Positions 23,653 to 35,627 are shown, counted from the first letter of the stretch. The stretch: DNA of 64,000 bases from Antilocapra americana (GCA_007570785.1 ML664199.1:17512523-17576522), one strand, 5' to 3'. A program made the numbers and translations. Notes: generated by a model not told the origin, from the letters alone.

Positions 23653-24007
23653 TTTGTAGTATTTGAAGTCAGGGAGCATGATACTTTCAGCTTTATTCTT
23701 TTTTCTCAGGATCGCTTTGGCAATTTGGGGTCTTTTTTGTTTCTAAATATATTTTAGATTATTTGTTGTAGTTCTCTGATAAATGTCATGGGTGGTTGTT
23801 TTGATAGGGGTTGCCTTGAATCTGTTAATTTCTTTGGGTAGTATGGCCATTTTAACAATATAATTCTTCCAATCCAAGAGTGCAAAATAACTTTCCATAT
23901 CTTTGTACCATCTTCAGTTTCCTTCATCACTGTTTTATATTTTTCAGAGTATAAGTCTTTCACCTCCTTGGTTAAGTTTATTCCTAGGTATTATTCTTTT
24001 TGATGTG

Positions 24008-24009
<2 letters not shown>

Positions 24010-24046
<37 letters not shown>
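24010..24046. repeat. TA microsatellite
   Basis: Eighteen or so TA units, uninterrupted, inside the L1. Confidence 0.96.
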
Positions 24047-24049
<3 letters not shown>

Positions 24050-24300
24050 TGCTTTCTCTTTCTGATAGTTCATAATTGGTGTATTGGTGTATAGAAGATT
24101 TCTGTATATCAGTCTTATAACCTACAACTTTCCTGAACTCATTTATTAGTTCTAATAATTTGGAGGTGGAAGCTTTAGAAAAAATATATTTTCCATATAT
24201 AGTATCATGTCATTTGCAAACAGTAACAGTTTTACTTCTCCCTTTCCAATTTGGATGCCTTTTATTTCTTTTTCTTGTATGATCATTGGATCACAGTCTG

Positions 24301-26443
24301 TTTTATCACTCTGCTTGAAATGCTGAAGCCATGTGCCAAGTCAGGTCCCACATATTTCTTTTTATTGTAGTAAGAAAGAGAAGACTTAAACAGAACTGGA
24401 AATGCATGTAAAGAGTAAAATTAGTATATATTAAATATATAAATGATCCTACTTTATGCTCTTTATAATTGTGATAGTAAGAATGAGTTAATACTTGATT
24501 CTCTCACCTGAGAAATGATAGACCTTCAGAATTTTACTTAAGATAGTGTTAGTAAAATTTGAGTAGATATTTCAAATGACAGAGTCAATAGGAGGGGAAA
24601 GCCATTTTGGCCATTTTGGCCACAGTCTCATGAACCTGTCAATTGTAGAACTGCAGAAGAGAATGAAGGATTTTGACATGCTTTTCTCAACCCTATCTGA
24701 TATGGCACTAACTTGTTCTTTTATAATGTTTTTTTTTAAGTCTTTGCAAAAGTTGAAAAAGTGAAACAAGATGGTTGTAAAACTATCAAATAATACAGAA
24801 ATGTACAATGTGGAATGAGACTCCCCCATACCTCCCAAACATATCCTGCTTTACAAAAATCACTACTATTTACAGTTGGGTGTTTATAGGCATTTATCTA
24901 GGTAGATGCCAACATACATGCATTTAATCAACTGAGACACATTTAGTTGTTAACAGTTTTTCACTATTACAAATAGTACACAACAAAGTGCCTTTTAACC
25001 CAATTACTGTAATATCTGTTGAAATATATTGGAAATGAATAATTTGATAATGATTCCAGTCTGTACTTTTACATAAATCTAAATAATTTACTAGACTGTA
25101 TCATTGAAAGTGGTAATTCAAAAGCTAGAGTGATTTAAAAAGCTCAAAACCCAGAGTAATTTATGATCCCTTAGCATTTAGAATGCATTGGCAAAAATGA
25201 TGTTTATAGCTTTAGACTTGCACATATAGATGATTGACTGTCTTGGAAAATGCCTGACTTTCAGGAGACAGATTGTCTTTACATGTGCTTGCTCTCCAAA
25301 GAGGGATGCTTGGGCTGTCAATGGTTAAAAAATTCTCTTCTTTCTTCCTATATTCTCTATTTTCCCCAGCAATTAAGGAAACTATCATATTGGAGACCTG
25401 GAGGAGAATTTGAGTTTAACAAAAAAACAATGATTATGTCATTTTTGAAGATGAGGTATAATAATTACAACTCTTTAGGGAAATATCTCAAATGAACTAC
25501 ACAGTTTTCCAGTAGAATAATTGCACCCTTGCAGTATATATGGAATGATGTCCTGAACAAGATATTTTCATAGAAGCATGCCCCAGGTGTCTCATAGTCA
25601 AAAGCTGATGAAGGTAGCACTTGACTTAGGGCTGTTGGGGTGATTAGAAGAAATAATTCATGTAAAGGGCTTAGTATTCTGACCACGCATAGTAAAAGCT
25701 CAGTAAATTATAGATGTTTTTATTTGCTAACAGTGACCATTAGCTTTGTCCCTGTGGATTACTCTGCATGTTGGGGAAGTTAATATATGTATGTATGCAT
25801 GCATATATTATGTCAATAAGTAAATAATAACTGGTAAAAGTCTTATGAAACTCTGTCACATCCATGGAAAATATTTTATTACAATGCCTACAAAATGTCA
25901 TTCACTGACCACATTTCATGTTTTATGAGACAAGAAATTATTTATATTCCATGGCAATTGATGTATATACATATTTCTTTTTTATTATTATGGATGTTAT
26001 ATAAGTATGTAATGATACCATATTATATTGCAACCAAGAATCACACTTAAGTCTATATTTTTAATTTAAACTTTAAAATCTTTAGTCAATATTTTAAATA
26101 ATCCTCAGAACATTGCAAATAGTTTTCTGTATTTCCATATGGTCAGTATGTACCCAGTTTGAAAATCTTTTTCCACATCTGGAACAAAATTATATTTGAT
26201 TTTAAGAACTTGTCTAACTAGATAAAGAGGTGAAATAGTGATATATGTCTCCTGAATCTGATTTTAGAATGTTATTAAGCATGGTATTGTGTAGAAAAAT
26301 GTCCCAAAGTTAGCTGCAGTTTATAATGAATTAAGGCTAGCTTGAATTTTGAGGATTCATTTTTTTAAATTATAGATTTTAGAAAGATCTTAGTAAGACT
26401 TATAAATATGAAATTAAAATCACTCATTTTTTTTCACTACTGT
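24301..26443. other. Unassigned, mostly unique AT-rich sequence
   Basis: No exon or named repeat recognised over 2.1 kb. About 24760-25040 resembles an old L1M-like stretch (ctactatttacagttgggtg, ttcactattacaaatagtac), unassigned. A tatgtatgcatgcatata run lies near 25790. Confidence 0.4.
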
Positions 26444-27085
26444 TAAAAAAAAGCAGAGGCATCACTTTGCCTACAAAGGTCTGGATAGTCAAAGCTATAG
26501 TTTTTCTAGTAGTTATGTATGGTTGTGAGAGTTGGACCACAAAGAAGGCTGAGTGCCGAAGAACTGTGGAGAAGGCAATGGCACCCCACTCCAGTACTCT
26601 TGCCTGGAAAATCCCATGGGCAGAGGAGCCTGGTAGGCTGCAGTCCATGGGGTCGCTAAGAGTCAGACACAACTGAAGTGATTTAGCAGCAGCAGCAGCA
26701 GCCGAAAAATTGATGCTTTTGAACTGTAGTGTTGGAGAAGACTCTTGAGAGTCCCTTGGACTGCAAGGAGATCAAAATAGCCCTAAAGGAAATAAATTCT
26801 GAATATTCATTGGAAAGGCTGATGCTGATGCTGAAGGTCCAATACTTTGATCACCTGATGCAAAGAGCCGACTCATTAAAAAAGATCTTGATGCAGGGAA
26901 AGATTGAAGGCAGGAGGAGAAGGAGACGAGAGAGGATGAGATGGTTGGGTGACGTCACTGACTCAGTGGACAAGAGTTTGAGCAAACTCCGGGAGATGAT
27001 GAAGGACAGGGAAGCCTGGTGGGCTTCGTCCATGGCATTGCAAAGAGTTGGACACGGCTGAGTGACTGAACAACAACAACTTTTC
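26444..27085 (+). mobile_element. BovB LINE 3' fragment with nested Bov-A
   Basis: BovB is an RTE-type LINE. The visible parts are caaaggtctggatagtcaaa, gagagttggaccacaaagaa, ggaaaggctgatgctgatgc and the end acggctgagtgactgaacaa. It encodes the C-terminal part downstream of the RT domain, broken by stops. A Bov-A unit is inserted at 26567-26700. Confidence 0.9.
26567..26700 (+). mobile_element. Bov-A SINE nested inside BovB
   Basis: From tggagaaggcaatggcaccc to a (GCA)n end. The flanks gccgaagaactg (26555-26566) and gccgaaaaattg (26701-26712) are a target-site duplication with two differences and belong to the interrupted BovB text. Confidence 0.92.
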
Positions 27086-27104
27086 ATTTAATATAATTGC
27101 AGTA

Positions 27105-27735
27105 TTTTTTTATTTTTTTAAAGTATATTTATTTTTTAATTGCAGAACAATTGCTTTACAGAAATGTGTTGGTTTCTGCCAAACATCAACATGAATCAGC
27201 CATAGGTATACATATGCCGCCCTCTCTCTTGAACTTCCCTCTCACCTCCTTCTCCATCCTGCCCCTCTAGATTGTTATAGAGCCTTGGTTTGAATTCCCC
27301 GAGTCATACAGCAAATTCCCATTGACTATCTATTTTATATAAGGTAATATAAGTTTCTATGTTTCTGTCTCCATACATCCCATCCTTTCCTTCCTTCCCA
27401 TACTCCCTGTGTCCAGAAGTCTGTTCTCTATTTCTGTGTCTCCACTGCTGCCCTGTAAATAATTTCATCAGTGTCGTCTTTCTAGATTGCATATATATGT
27501 GTTAGTATATGATACTTGTTTTTCTCTTTCTGACTTCCTTCACTCTGTATAATAGGCTCTGGGTTCATCCACCTCATCAGAACTGACTCAAATGCATTCC
27601 TTTTTATGGCTGAGTAATTTTTCATTATTACCATATGTGGTACATATTCCAATATTCCAGTATGTACCACAGCTTCTTTATCCATTCGTCTGTCGATGGA
27701 CATCTAGGTTGCTTCCATGTTTAATTGCAGCATTA
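27105..27735 (-). mobile_element. Ruminant L1 3' end, 5'-truncated
   Basis: On the plus strand it reads tttaattgcagaacaattgc, gccctctctcttgaacttcc, tcactctgtataataggctc and gtctgtcgatggacatctag. Similar to but more diverged than the young L1 ends at 28.5, 35.6 and 44.3 kb. Confidence 0.85.
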
Positions 27736-27739
27736 TTAA

Positions 27740-27930
27740 AGCTTCCCTCATAGCTCAGTTGGTAAAGAATCTGCCTGCAATGCAAGAGACCCTGGTTCGA
27801 TTCCTGGGTCGGGAAGATCTGCTGGAGAAGGGAAAGGCTACCCACTCTAGTATTCTGGCCTGGAGAATTCCATGGACTATACAGTCCATGGGGTCACAAA
27901 GAATCAGACACAACTGAGTGACTTTCACTT
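27740..27930 (+). mobile_element. Bov-tA SINE
   Basis: Head agcttccctcatagctcagt with B-box-like gaccctggttcgattcctgg, tail gagtgactttcacttt. It sits at the truncated end of the preceding L1, flanked by short cattatt repeats. Confidence 0.92.
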
Positions 27931-28042
27931 TCATTATTTTGAATATCTGTATTTTGTTTGGTGTAACATGTTTATGTTCTATAATTTATTAAGCCATTTC
28001 CTCAATGTCTGGTCTTTATGCAATTATAAACTTTTAAATCAA

Positions 28043-28324
28043 TTGGAGAAGACAGTGGCACCCCACTCCAGTACTCTTGCCTAGAAAATCCCATGGATGG
28101 AGGAGCCTGGTAGGCTGCAGTCCATGAGGTCGCGAAGAGTCGAACACGACTGAGCAACTTCACTTTCACTTTTCACTTTTAAGCATTAGAGAAGGAAATG
28201 GCGACCCACTCCAGTGTTCTTGCCTGGAGAATCCCAGGGACAGCAGAGCCTGGTGGGCTGCTGTCTATGGGGTCACACAGAATCGGACACAACTGAAGCG
28301 ACTTAGCAGCAACAGCAGCAGCAT
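28043..28324 (+). mobile_element. BovA2 dimeric SINE
   Basis: Two Bov-A units: the first from ggagaagacagtggcacccc to ctgagcaacttcactttcac, the second from gagaaggaaatggcgaccca to a gcagcaacagcagcagcat end. Confidence 0.93.
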
Positions 28325-28515
28325 GCCTTTTTTATACTGAATTAGTAGACTTTTGAGTGGTAATCATATAAATGAATGTAAATGCTAATAAAATGCTACA
28401 TTTTACCATATTTCTAAAAGTGTTATAATGTTTAATATACCATCCTAGTCAATTGCTTTGCCAACCTTGGGTGTTACATTATTTTGCAGCTTGGGAGTGT
28501 AAAATGGCATTTAGA
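28325..28515. other. Unassigned sequence and left target-site copy
   Basis: AT-rich, ending in the 15-bp L1 target-site copy aaaatggcatttaga at 28501-28515. Confidence 0.5.
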
Positions 28516-29071
28516 CCCCAATGTTCATCGCTGCATTGTTTACAATAGCCAGGACATGGAGGCAACCTAGATGCCCATCAACTGACGAATGGATAAGAAA
28601 GCTGTGGTACATATACACAACGGAATATTACTCAGCATTAAAAAAAAATTCATTTGAATCAGTTCTACTCAGGTGGACGGAACTGGAGCCTATTATCCAG
28701 AGTGAAGTAAGCCAGAAGCAAAAACAACAATACAGTGTACTAACGCATATTTATGGAATTTAGAAAGATGGTAACGAGAACCCAGCATGCAAGACAGCAA
28801 AAGGAACGCAGATGTATAGAACAGACTCGTGGACTCTGTGGATGAGGGCAGGGATGGGATGATTTGGGAGAATGGAATTGAAACATGTTAAGTATCATAT
28901 GTGAAATCAATTGCCAGCCCAGGATTGTTGCTCGGGGCTGCTGCACCGAGATTTCCCGGGGGGAGGGAGTTGGGAGGGAGGAGGGAGGGGGTTTCTGGAG
29001 GGGGAACATATATACACCCATGGTGATATCATGTCATTGTATGGCAAAACCAATAAGAAAAAAAAAGAAAA
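28516..29071 (+). mobile_element. Young 5'-truncated L1 with target-site duplication
   Basis: Starts ccccaatgttcatcgctgca in the end of ORF2 and runs through gtgaagtaagccagaagcaa and a G-rich 3'-UTR to catgtcattgtatggcaaaa and a poly-A tail. The 15-bp repeat aaaatggcatttaga is exact at 28501-28515 and 29072-29086. The intact duplication and low decay mark it as recent on the ruminant scale. Confidence 0.95.
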
Positions 29072-29204
29072 AAAATGGCATTTAGAGAAGCTCCAATTTT
29101 GCTGACAGGGAATAAAACTTCAGTTTTCTTTTGACTTCTTGGATGAATTGTTTATCCAGCAGCACTGTCAGCTTCATAGCTCTCACTTCTTCAGTCCTTT
29201 GTCA

Positions 29205-29360
29205 TGTGCCAGGCATGATGCTAATGTTCCTAGTAGCCCCATGAATTAAGAATTCTTATGTCTTCATTTTATAGATGAGGCAGCTGAGGGGCTTAAAGAG
29301 AAAAGTTGCTCAAAGTTACTAAGCTAATAATTGAAATTTAGAGATTAGAACTCAGGTCCT
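29205..29360 (-). mobile_element. MIR SINE
   Basis: Reverse MIR: tgtgccaggcatgatgctaa, then cattttatagatgaggcagc and a tgctcaaagttactaagcta block (complement of the core and the tRNA-like part). Confidence 0.75.
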
Positions 29361-29766
29361 AGGAGTTAAATCTCTAAACCTCCAAAGAGTAATAGAGTAA
29401 CTAAATTTCTATCGTCCAAATAGTACAGATGTTGACATTGATTATATTTAATGCAAGTATTTCTATCAGTCTTTGTCTTTTTGCTTTTGTTCTTCTACTG
29501 TGTAAATGTTTCAGTTGTAGAGGTTTTTTTTTTGGAAATCATGATCTTTTTTTTTTGTGTCTGTTGCTTCAAAGCTGAGAAAATTATCATCCTTCTATAT
29601 ATCTGATATGCTGCATTTTTGCTAGTCTATGATTTAAATTATTGTATTTATTTAAGCTTTTTAGATTCTTTGGCAGTTTATTTTGGTGCCTTTAAACTCC
29701 TCACCCAACATAACATTTAAATACTCCTTCCTTATTCTTTGTCTTAGAAATAAAAATTTATAAACC
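29361..29766. other. Unassigned sequence
   Basis: AT-rich with two T runs near 29524-29558. No repeat or coding sequence recognised. Confidence 0.45.
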
Positions 29767-30088
29767 ATTGAAAGTGAAAGTAAAATCTGCTTAGTTGTGT
29801 CTAAATCTTTGCGACCCCATGGACTATAGAGTCTGTGGAATTCTCCAGGCCAGAATACTAGAGTGGGTAGCCTTTCCCTTCTCCAGGGGACCTTCCCCAC
29901 CCAGAGATCGAACTCTCATCTTTCACATTGCACACAGATTCTTTACCAGCTGAGCCACAAGGGAAACCCAAGAATACTGGAGTGGGTAGTCTATCCCTTC
30001 TCCAGGTGATCTTCGTGACCCAGGAATCAAACCAGGGTCTCCTGCATTGCAGGCAGATTCTTTACCAACTGAACTATCAGGGAAGCCC
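29767..30088 (-). mobile_element. Composite two-headed Bov-tA SINE
   Basis: Same order as at 9616-9918: Bov-A tail (gaaagtgaaagtaaaatctg), tRNA-like head ending gagccacaagggaaaccc, a short A piece (aagaatactggagtgggtag), then a second tRNA-like head ending gaactatcagggaagccct. Confidence 0.87.
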
Positions 30089-31477
30089 TATAAAGCATTA
30101 GTTCATATGTGTATATTTCTATGTGCGTTTCTCTATTTAGGCTCTTTCCTAACTCCCCATTTTTCTCCTTGCTCTGTATTTGTCACGTTTTCTTGTTCTG
30201 GTGACTGGTTATGATCTGGGCACACATAGACTACTGTGTCAGTTTACTGCACAGTTCGTCATGCTTCTGGAACATTCTTGTGAATTAGAATCTTTATCTC
30301 CTTTCCACCAAAGATGGCAGATTTTCTCAACAGAAATGAACCACAGGGCATCTGTGGCCTGGACACCCCTTACTACATTGTCTTTGCTTATTTTAAATAA
30401 GGACCAGAAAAAATGACACAACGTGGTGGGAGGGACGAGAACAGACCTTTGAGAGGACACTGCACCAAGGGTGATACACGGACCATGGGCTGGTTGAATT
30501 AGTTTGGTTTGTTTGCAAAGATAAGCCTCAGTTTGCATATAGTGAACATAAATAACATGGTGTATTGTTTCAATTCTATTTTAAAAAACCAAGGTCATAA
30601 GGGATGCAGTATTGTAAGCTTTTTAGGGAATGTTCTGTGCTTTTGTACAATTTAACCTTGATTTATGTATTTTGCATCATCACGATTAAGATCATTGTTG
30701 TGTAGGATTATTATAAGACTGTGTTGTTTGTAAACTTAAGCCATTGGAGATGTCAACTGAGAATAACTGTTGGACTTGAAACCTGCTTCTACTCCCTGGC
30801 CTGTCTAAACCTGCTCTCTACCTCCACTCTTTCAACCAAAACCAGCTCTGGAAACCTTGCTGAGTAATGTCAATCCTGGTTCTAGGTTCCATTAAAGAGG
30901 TTACTCTGGGCTTTACTGCATATCATTGAGCAAAATATATTAAAATTTCAGTTCATTCATCTGTTTTCTCAAAGTATTTCTCCAGGCTTGCCGCTCTTTG
31001 TTCAGCATTCCTGTTTATTCCTATCATATCTTCCCTCTGTCTCTCAGTCTCTCCTCACCTCTGTCTCACGTTCCTTCTCCTCCTTTATTTTTACTTCTTC
31101 CCTGCAGCTCTCTCCTGATCCATGACCCTCCCTGCTGGGTGCCACCCCTTGAGAAGTATAGTCTGATTTCCAGCTTTACCTGCTTTTCTCTTAGGAGGTA
31201 TAGAAAAAAAAAATCCTAGTTAACAAAATCCTCTCTTATTACAGGAGGTGATAAAGAACAGTAATGAGTGTTCAAGGGGCCTTGGTCTTGTGAACAAGTG
31301 ACCCACACAAGTCAGTTTCTTCAGAAAGAGGAAGACCAGGAGCATCAGCGGGAGAAAAGAGCTGGCTGGGCCTGGGCAGCAGTGCAGGGAGTTCTGGGAT
31401 GGGGGTACCAGGGGGTGTAGGGACTGTCCAGAGTGCTGCAGTGAAAGAGTTAACTGAGAGCATCCATCAGAGAATAC
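30089..31477. other. Unassigned, mostly unique sequence
   Basis: No repeat named. A splice-acceptor-like tctcttattacag precedes 31246, but no open frame of recognisable product follows. About 30540-30780 is complex AT-rich sequence with CNE-like texture. Confidence 0.4.
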
Positions 31478-31810
31478 TGAAGTGGTTTGCCATTCCCTTC
31501 TCCATGGACCATGTTCTGTCAGACCTCTCTACCATAACCCATCCGTCTTGGGTGGCCCCACATGGCATGGCTTAGTTTCACTGAGTTAAACAAGGCTGTG
31601 GCCCATGTGATCAGGTTGGCTAGTTTTCTGTGATTATGGTTTCAGTGCTTCTGCCCTCTGATGCCTTCACACAACACTGTCTTACTTGGGTTTCTCTTAC
31701 CTTGGACATGGGATATCTCTTCACGGCTGCTCCAGCAAAGCACAGCTGCTACTCCTTACCTTGGATGAGGGGTATCTCCTTACAGCCTCCCCTCCTGACC
31801 TCCTGACAGA

Positions 31811-34800
31811 ATGTGGTCCACTGGAGAAGGGAATGGGAAACCAGTTCAGTATTCTTGCCTTGAGAACCCCATGAACCGTATGAAAAGGCAAAAAGATAGG
31901 ACACTGAAAGATGAACTCCCCAGGTTGGTAGGTGCCCAATATGCTACTGGAGATCAGTGGAGAAATAACTCCAGAGAGAATGAAGGGATGGAGCCAAAGC
32001 AAAAACAATACCCAGTTGTGAATGTGACTGGTGATAGAACCAAGGCCTGATGCTGTAAAGAGCAATATTGCATAGGAACCTGGAATGTTAGGTCCATGAA
32101 TCAAGGCAAAATGGAAGTGGTCAAACAGGAGATGGCAAGAGTGAACGTTGACATTTTAGGAATCAGTGAACGAAAATGGACTGGAATGGGTCAATTTAAC
32201 TCAGATGACCGTTATATCTACTACTGTGGGCAGGAATCCCTTAGAAGAAATGGAGTAGCCATCATGGTCAACAGAAGAGTCCGAAATGCAGTACTTGGAT
32301 GCAGTCTCAAACATGACAGAATGATCTCTGCTCGTTTCCAAGGAAAACCATTCAGTATCATGGCAATCCAAGCCTATGCCCCAACCAATAATGCTGAAGA
32401 AGCTGAAGTTGAATGGTTCTATGAAGACCTACAAGACCTTCTAGAACTAACACCCCCAAAAGATGTCTTTTTCATTATAGGGGACTGGAATGCAAAACTA
32501 GTAAGTCAGGAAACACCTGGAGTAACAAGCAAATTTGGCCTTGGAGTACAGAATGAAGCAGGACAAAGGCTAATAGAGTTTTGCCAAGAGAACGCACTGC
32601 TCATAGCAAACATCCTCTTCCAACAACACGAGAGTAGACTCTACGCATGGACATCACCAGATGGTCAACACCGAAATCAGATTGATTATATTCTTTGCAG
32701 CCAAAGATGGTGAAACTCTATACAGTCAGCAAAAACAAGACTGGGAGCTGACTGTGGCTCAGATCATGAACTCCTTATTGCCAAATTCAGACTTGAAGAA
32801 AGTGGGGAAAACCACTAGACCAGTCAGGTAACCTAAATAAAATCCCTTATAACTATACAGTGGAAGTGAGAAATAGATTTAAGGGACTAGATCTGATAGA
32901 CTGAGTGCCTGATGAACTATGGACGGAGGTTCATGATATTATACAGGAGACAGGGATCAAGACCATCCCCATGGAAAAGAAATGCAAAAAAGCAAAATGG
33001 CTGTCTGAGGAGGCCTTACAAAAAGCTGTGAAAAGAGAAGCGAAAAGCAATAGAGAAAAGCCAAGACATACCCATTTGAATGCAGAGTTCCAAAGAATAG
33101 CAAGGAGAGATAAGAAAGCCTTCCTCAGTGATCACTGCAAAGAAATAGAGGAAAACAACAGAATGGGAAAGACTAGAGATCTCTTCAAGAAAATTAGAGA
33201 TACCAAGGGAACATTTCAGGCAAAGATGGGCTCGAGAAGAACAGAAATGGTATGGACCTAACAGAAGCAGAAGATATTAAGAAGAGGTGGCAAGAATACA
33301 CAGAAGAACTGTACAAAAAAGATCTTCATGACCCAGATAATCACAATGGTGTGATCACTCACCTAGAGCCAGACATCCTGGAATGTGAAGTCAAGTGGGC
33401 CTTAGAAAACTTCACTACAAACAAAGCTAGTGGCAATGATGGAATTCCAGTTGAGCTATTTCAAATCCTGAAAGATGTTGCTGTGAAAGTGCTGCACTCA
33501 GTATGCCAGCAAATTTGGAAAACTCAGCAATGGCCACAGGACAGGAAAAGGTCAGTTTTCATTCCAATCCCAAAGAAAGGCAATGCCAAAGAATGCTTGA
33601 ACTACTGCACAATTGCACTCATCTCACACGCTAGTAAAGTGATGCTCAAAATTCTCCAAGCCAGGCTTCAGCAATACGTGAACCATGAACTTCCAGATGC
33701 CCAATCTGGAATTTGATGATTCAGGTGAACCAGAGATCAAATTGCCAACATCTGTTAAATCATCGAAAAAGCAAGAGAGTTCCAGAAAAACATCTACTTC
33801 TGCTTTATTGACTATGCCAAAGCATTTGACTGTGTGGATCACTATAAACTGTGGAAAATTCTTAAAGAGATGGGAATACCAGACCACCTGACCTAACTCT
33901 TGAGAATCCTGTATGCAGGTCAAGAAGCAATAGTTAGAACTGGACATGGAACAACAGACTGGTTCCAAATAGGAAAAGGGGTATGTCAAGGCTGTATGTG
34001 TCACCCTGCTTATTTAACCTCTATGCAGAGTACATCATGAGAAATGCTGGGCTGGAAGAAGCACAAGCTGGAATCAAGATTGCTGGTAGAAATATCAATA
34101 TCCTCAGATATGCAAACAATACCACCCTTATGGCATAAAGTGAAGAGGAGCTAAAAAGCCTCTTGTGAAAGTGTTAGGATGAAAAAGTTGGCTTAAAGCT
34201 CAACATTCATAAAACTAAGATCATGGCATCTGGTCCCATCACTTCATGGCAAATAGATGGGAAAACAGTGGAAACAGTGGCACACTTTATTTTTGGGGGC
34301 TCCAAGATCACTGCAGATGGTGACTGCAGCCATGAAATTAAAAGACGCTTACTCCTTGCAAGGAAAGTTATGACCAACCTAGATAGCATATTGAAAAGCA
34401 GAGAAAGGACCTTTGCCAACAAAGGTCCATCTAGTCAAGGCTATGGTTCTTCTAGTAGTTGTGTATGGATCTGAGAGTTGGACGGTGAAGAAAGCTAAGC
34501 ACCAAAGAATTGGTGCTTTTGAACTGTGGTATTGGAGAAGACTCTTGAGAGTCCCTTGGATTGCAAGAAGATCCAATCAGTCCATCCTAAAGAAGATCAG
34601 TCCCGGGTGTTCATTTGTAGGACTGATGTTGAAGCTGAAACTCCAATACTTTGACCACCTCATGCGAAGAGTTGACTCATTGGAAAAGACCCTGATGCTG
34701 GTAAGGATTGGGGACAGGAGGAGAAGGGGACAACAGAGGATGAGATTGCTGGATGGCATCACTGACTCGATGGACATGTGTTTGGGTGGACTCCGGGTGT

Positions 34801-34874
34801 TGGTGATGGACAGGGAAGGCTGGCGTGCTGCAATTCATGGGGTCGCAAAGAGTCGGATACAACCGAGTGACTGA
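31811..34874 (+). pseudogene. Broken BovB endonuclease/reverse-transcriptase frame
   Basis: The ancestral product is an AP-type endonuclease joined to a reverse transcriptase, which nicks DNA and copies the RNA at the target. The first frame opens at 31811, meets TGA at 32048 and continues through the endonuclease (WNVRSM just before and at 32096; GDWNAK, NQIDYIL). It has TGA at 32711 and TAG at 32816, with the SDHELL box between them. A shifted frame follows at 32905-33261. The RT starts at about 33252 (NKASGNDGIPVELF) with stops from 33714; palm motif A FIDYAKAFD is intact at 33804-33830. A frame change near motif B leads to the C box at 34109-34120, which reads YANN instead of YADD. A C-terminal part, 34413-34874, remains open. 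The two changed aspartates would abolish metal binding. Counts of lesions are minimal, since no consensus alignment could be run. Confidence 0.9.
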
Positions 34875-34902
34875 ACTGAACTGAACTGAACTGAACTGAA
34901 CT
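34873..34902. repeat. BovB 3' simple-repeat tail
   Basis: Five or so tandem ctgaa/actga units ending the BovB. Short tandem repeats instead of poly-A are a hallmark of RTE LINEs. Confidence 0.93.
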
Positions 34903-35611
34903 ATCTTCAAGCAGGGCTCCTCCCTCTGTAAGTCATTGGTTCTAGCTCTCCTTAGTTAGTCTTGTCTTAATTTCCCTAGCTTTATCAGAGACTGCCCTGG
35001 GCTAAGGTCTCAGAGATCTTGACCACAGAGAGAATCTCCTCTAGGGGCTATAAATAGAGACATAAAGGGTATTGGGAGTTCACTGAAGCTCTAGGAGAGC
35101 CAGAGACCACACGGCCCAGAATAGTGCTCAGCCACAGGGGACTCCCCAGTTCAGATGCTGTCCTGTGCCCCTATCCAGCCCCGCAGTGTGTTCTGGAGAA
35201 GGAATAGTCAGCTGTGCCCTCTCAGCGGGTCAGTGAACAGTTGACATCAGATAAAACCAACAACACACATCTTGGAGTCTTGGGTCTCCTTCCTCTCTAT
35301 TATATCTAAGGAGTTTCTGGCAAATGGTTTAGTTCACCACTGTCAGTGAAGAAATAGACAAAATGACTCCCAATTGCTTGAACTTCCATATTGAATCCAG
35401 AAGCTCTGTTATTTCAGAAGTAGAAAATTTGATTCTCCTGAAGTTTTAATAACTCTTCCACTTTAAATACACATCTGTTAGTACAAAGAGAACTTTAGAA
35501 TAGAGAATATCTACAAATACTGATTGATTTCTCTGGCTCTTGGACATGTAAGTTAGAGCAAGCTTCAGGGTGTGTGTGTGTGCAAAAATTTCAAAGGTAT
35601 GTGCATATTTT
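34903..35611. other. Unassigned sequence with a TATA-like box
   Basis: No repeat named. tataaata at 35049-35056 lies upstream of a purine-rich stretch, which looks promoter-like. An LTR remnant is possible but not shown. A short (GT)n run is near 35570. Confidence 0.35.
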
Positions 35612-35627
35612 TGTTACATGACTTTTA

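Larger units (their letters stand above)
21815..24300 (-). mobile_element. L1 3' half (3'-UTR into ORF2), interrupted
   Basis: From the 3' end (tagttgacttacaatatagc) through tgttttccacagtggccata, tctccacatcctcactaaca, tgtgcaaagcttttaagttt and gtcatttgcaaacagtaaca. About 2.0 kb of L1 remains after removing two Bov-tA insertions and two microsatellites. It is heavily mutated; the frames inside are not functional. Confidence 0.85.
31478..34902 (+). mobile_element. Nearly full-length BovB (RTE) LINE, inactive
   Basis: About 3.4 kb, close to the known length of BovB (about 3.2 kb). It has a 5' untranslated part that begins with Bov-A-like sequence (gaatactgaagtggtttgcc), an endonuclease region, an RT region, a C-terminal region and the typical simple-repeat 3' tail (ctgaa)n at 34873-34902. 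It is on the opposite strand to the four BovB pieces at 45.2-58.2 kb. All coding parts are broken, so it cannot supply its own enzymes. Confidence 0.95.

Noticed and set aside
9616..30088. tRNA genes
   Set aside because: The tRNA-like A and B box strings all lie in the heads of Bov-tA or CHR SINEs, with no foldable intact cloverleaf outside them.
31230..31320. Possible last exon after the acceptor-like tctcttattacag
   Set aside because: Only about 18 codons follow before a stop, with no recognisable protein and no other exons in the window. Acceptor-like strings are common in AT-rich DNA.
34873..34902. Tandem ctgaa repeats as an independent satellite
   Set aside because: Their position at the exact 3' end of BovB shows that they are the element's usual tail.
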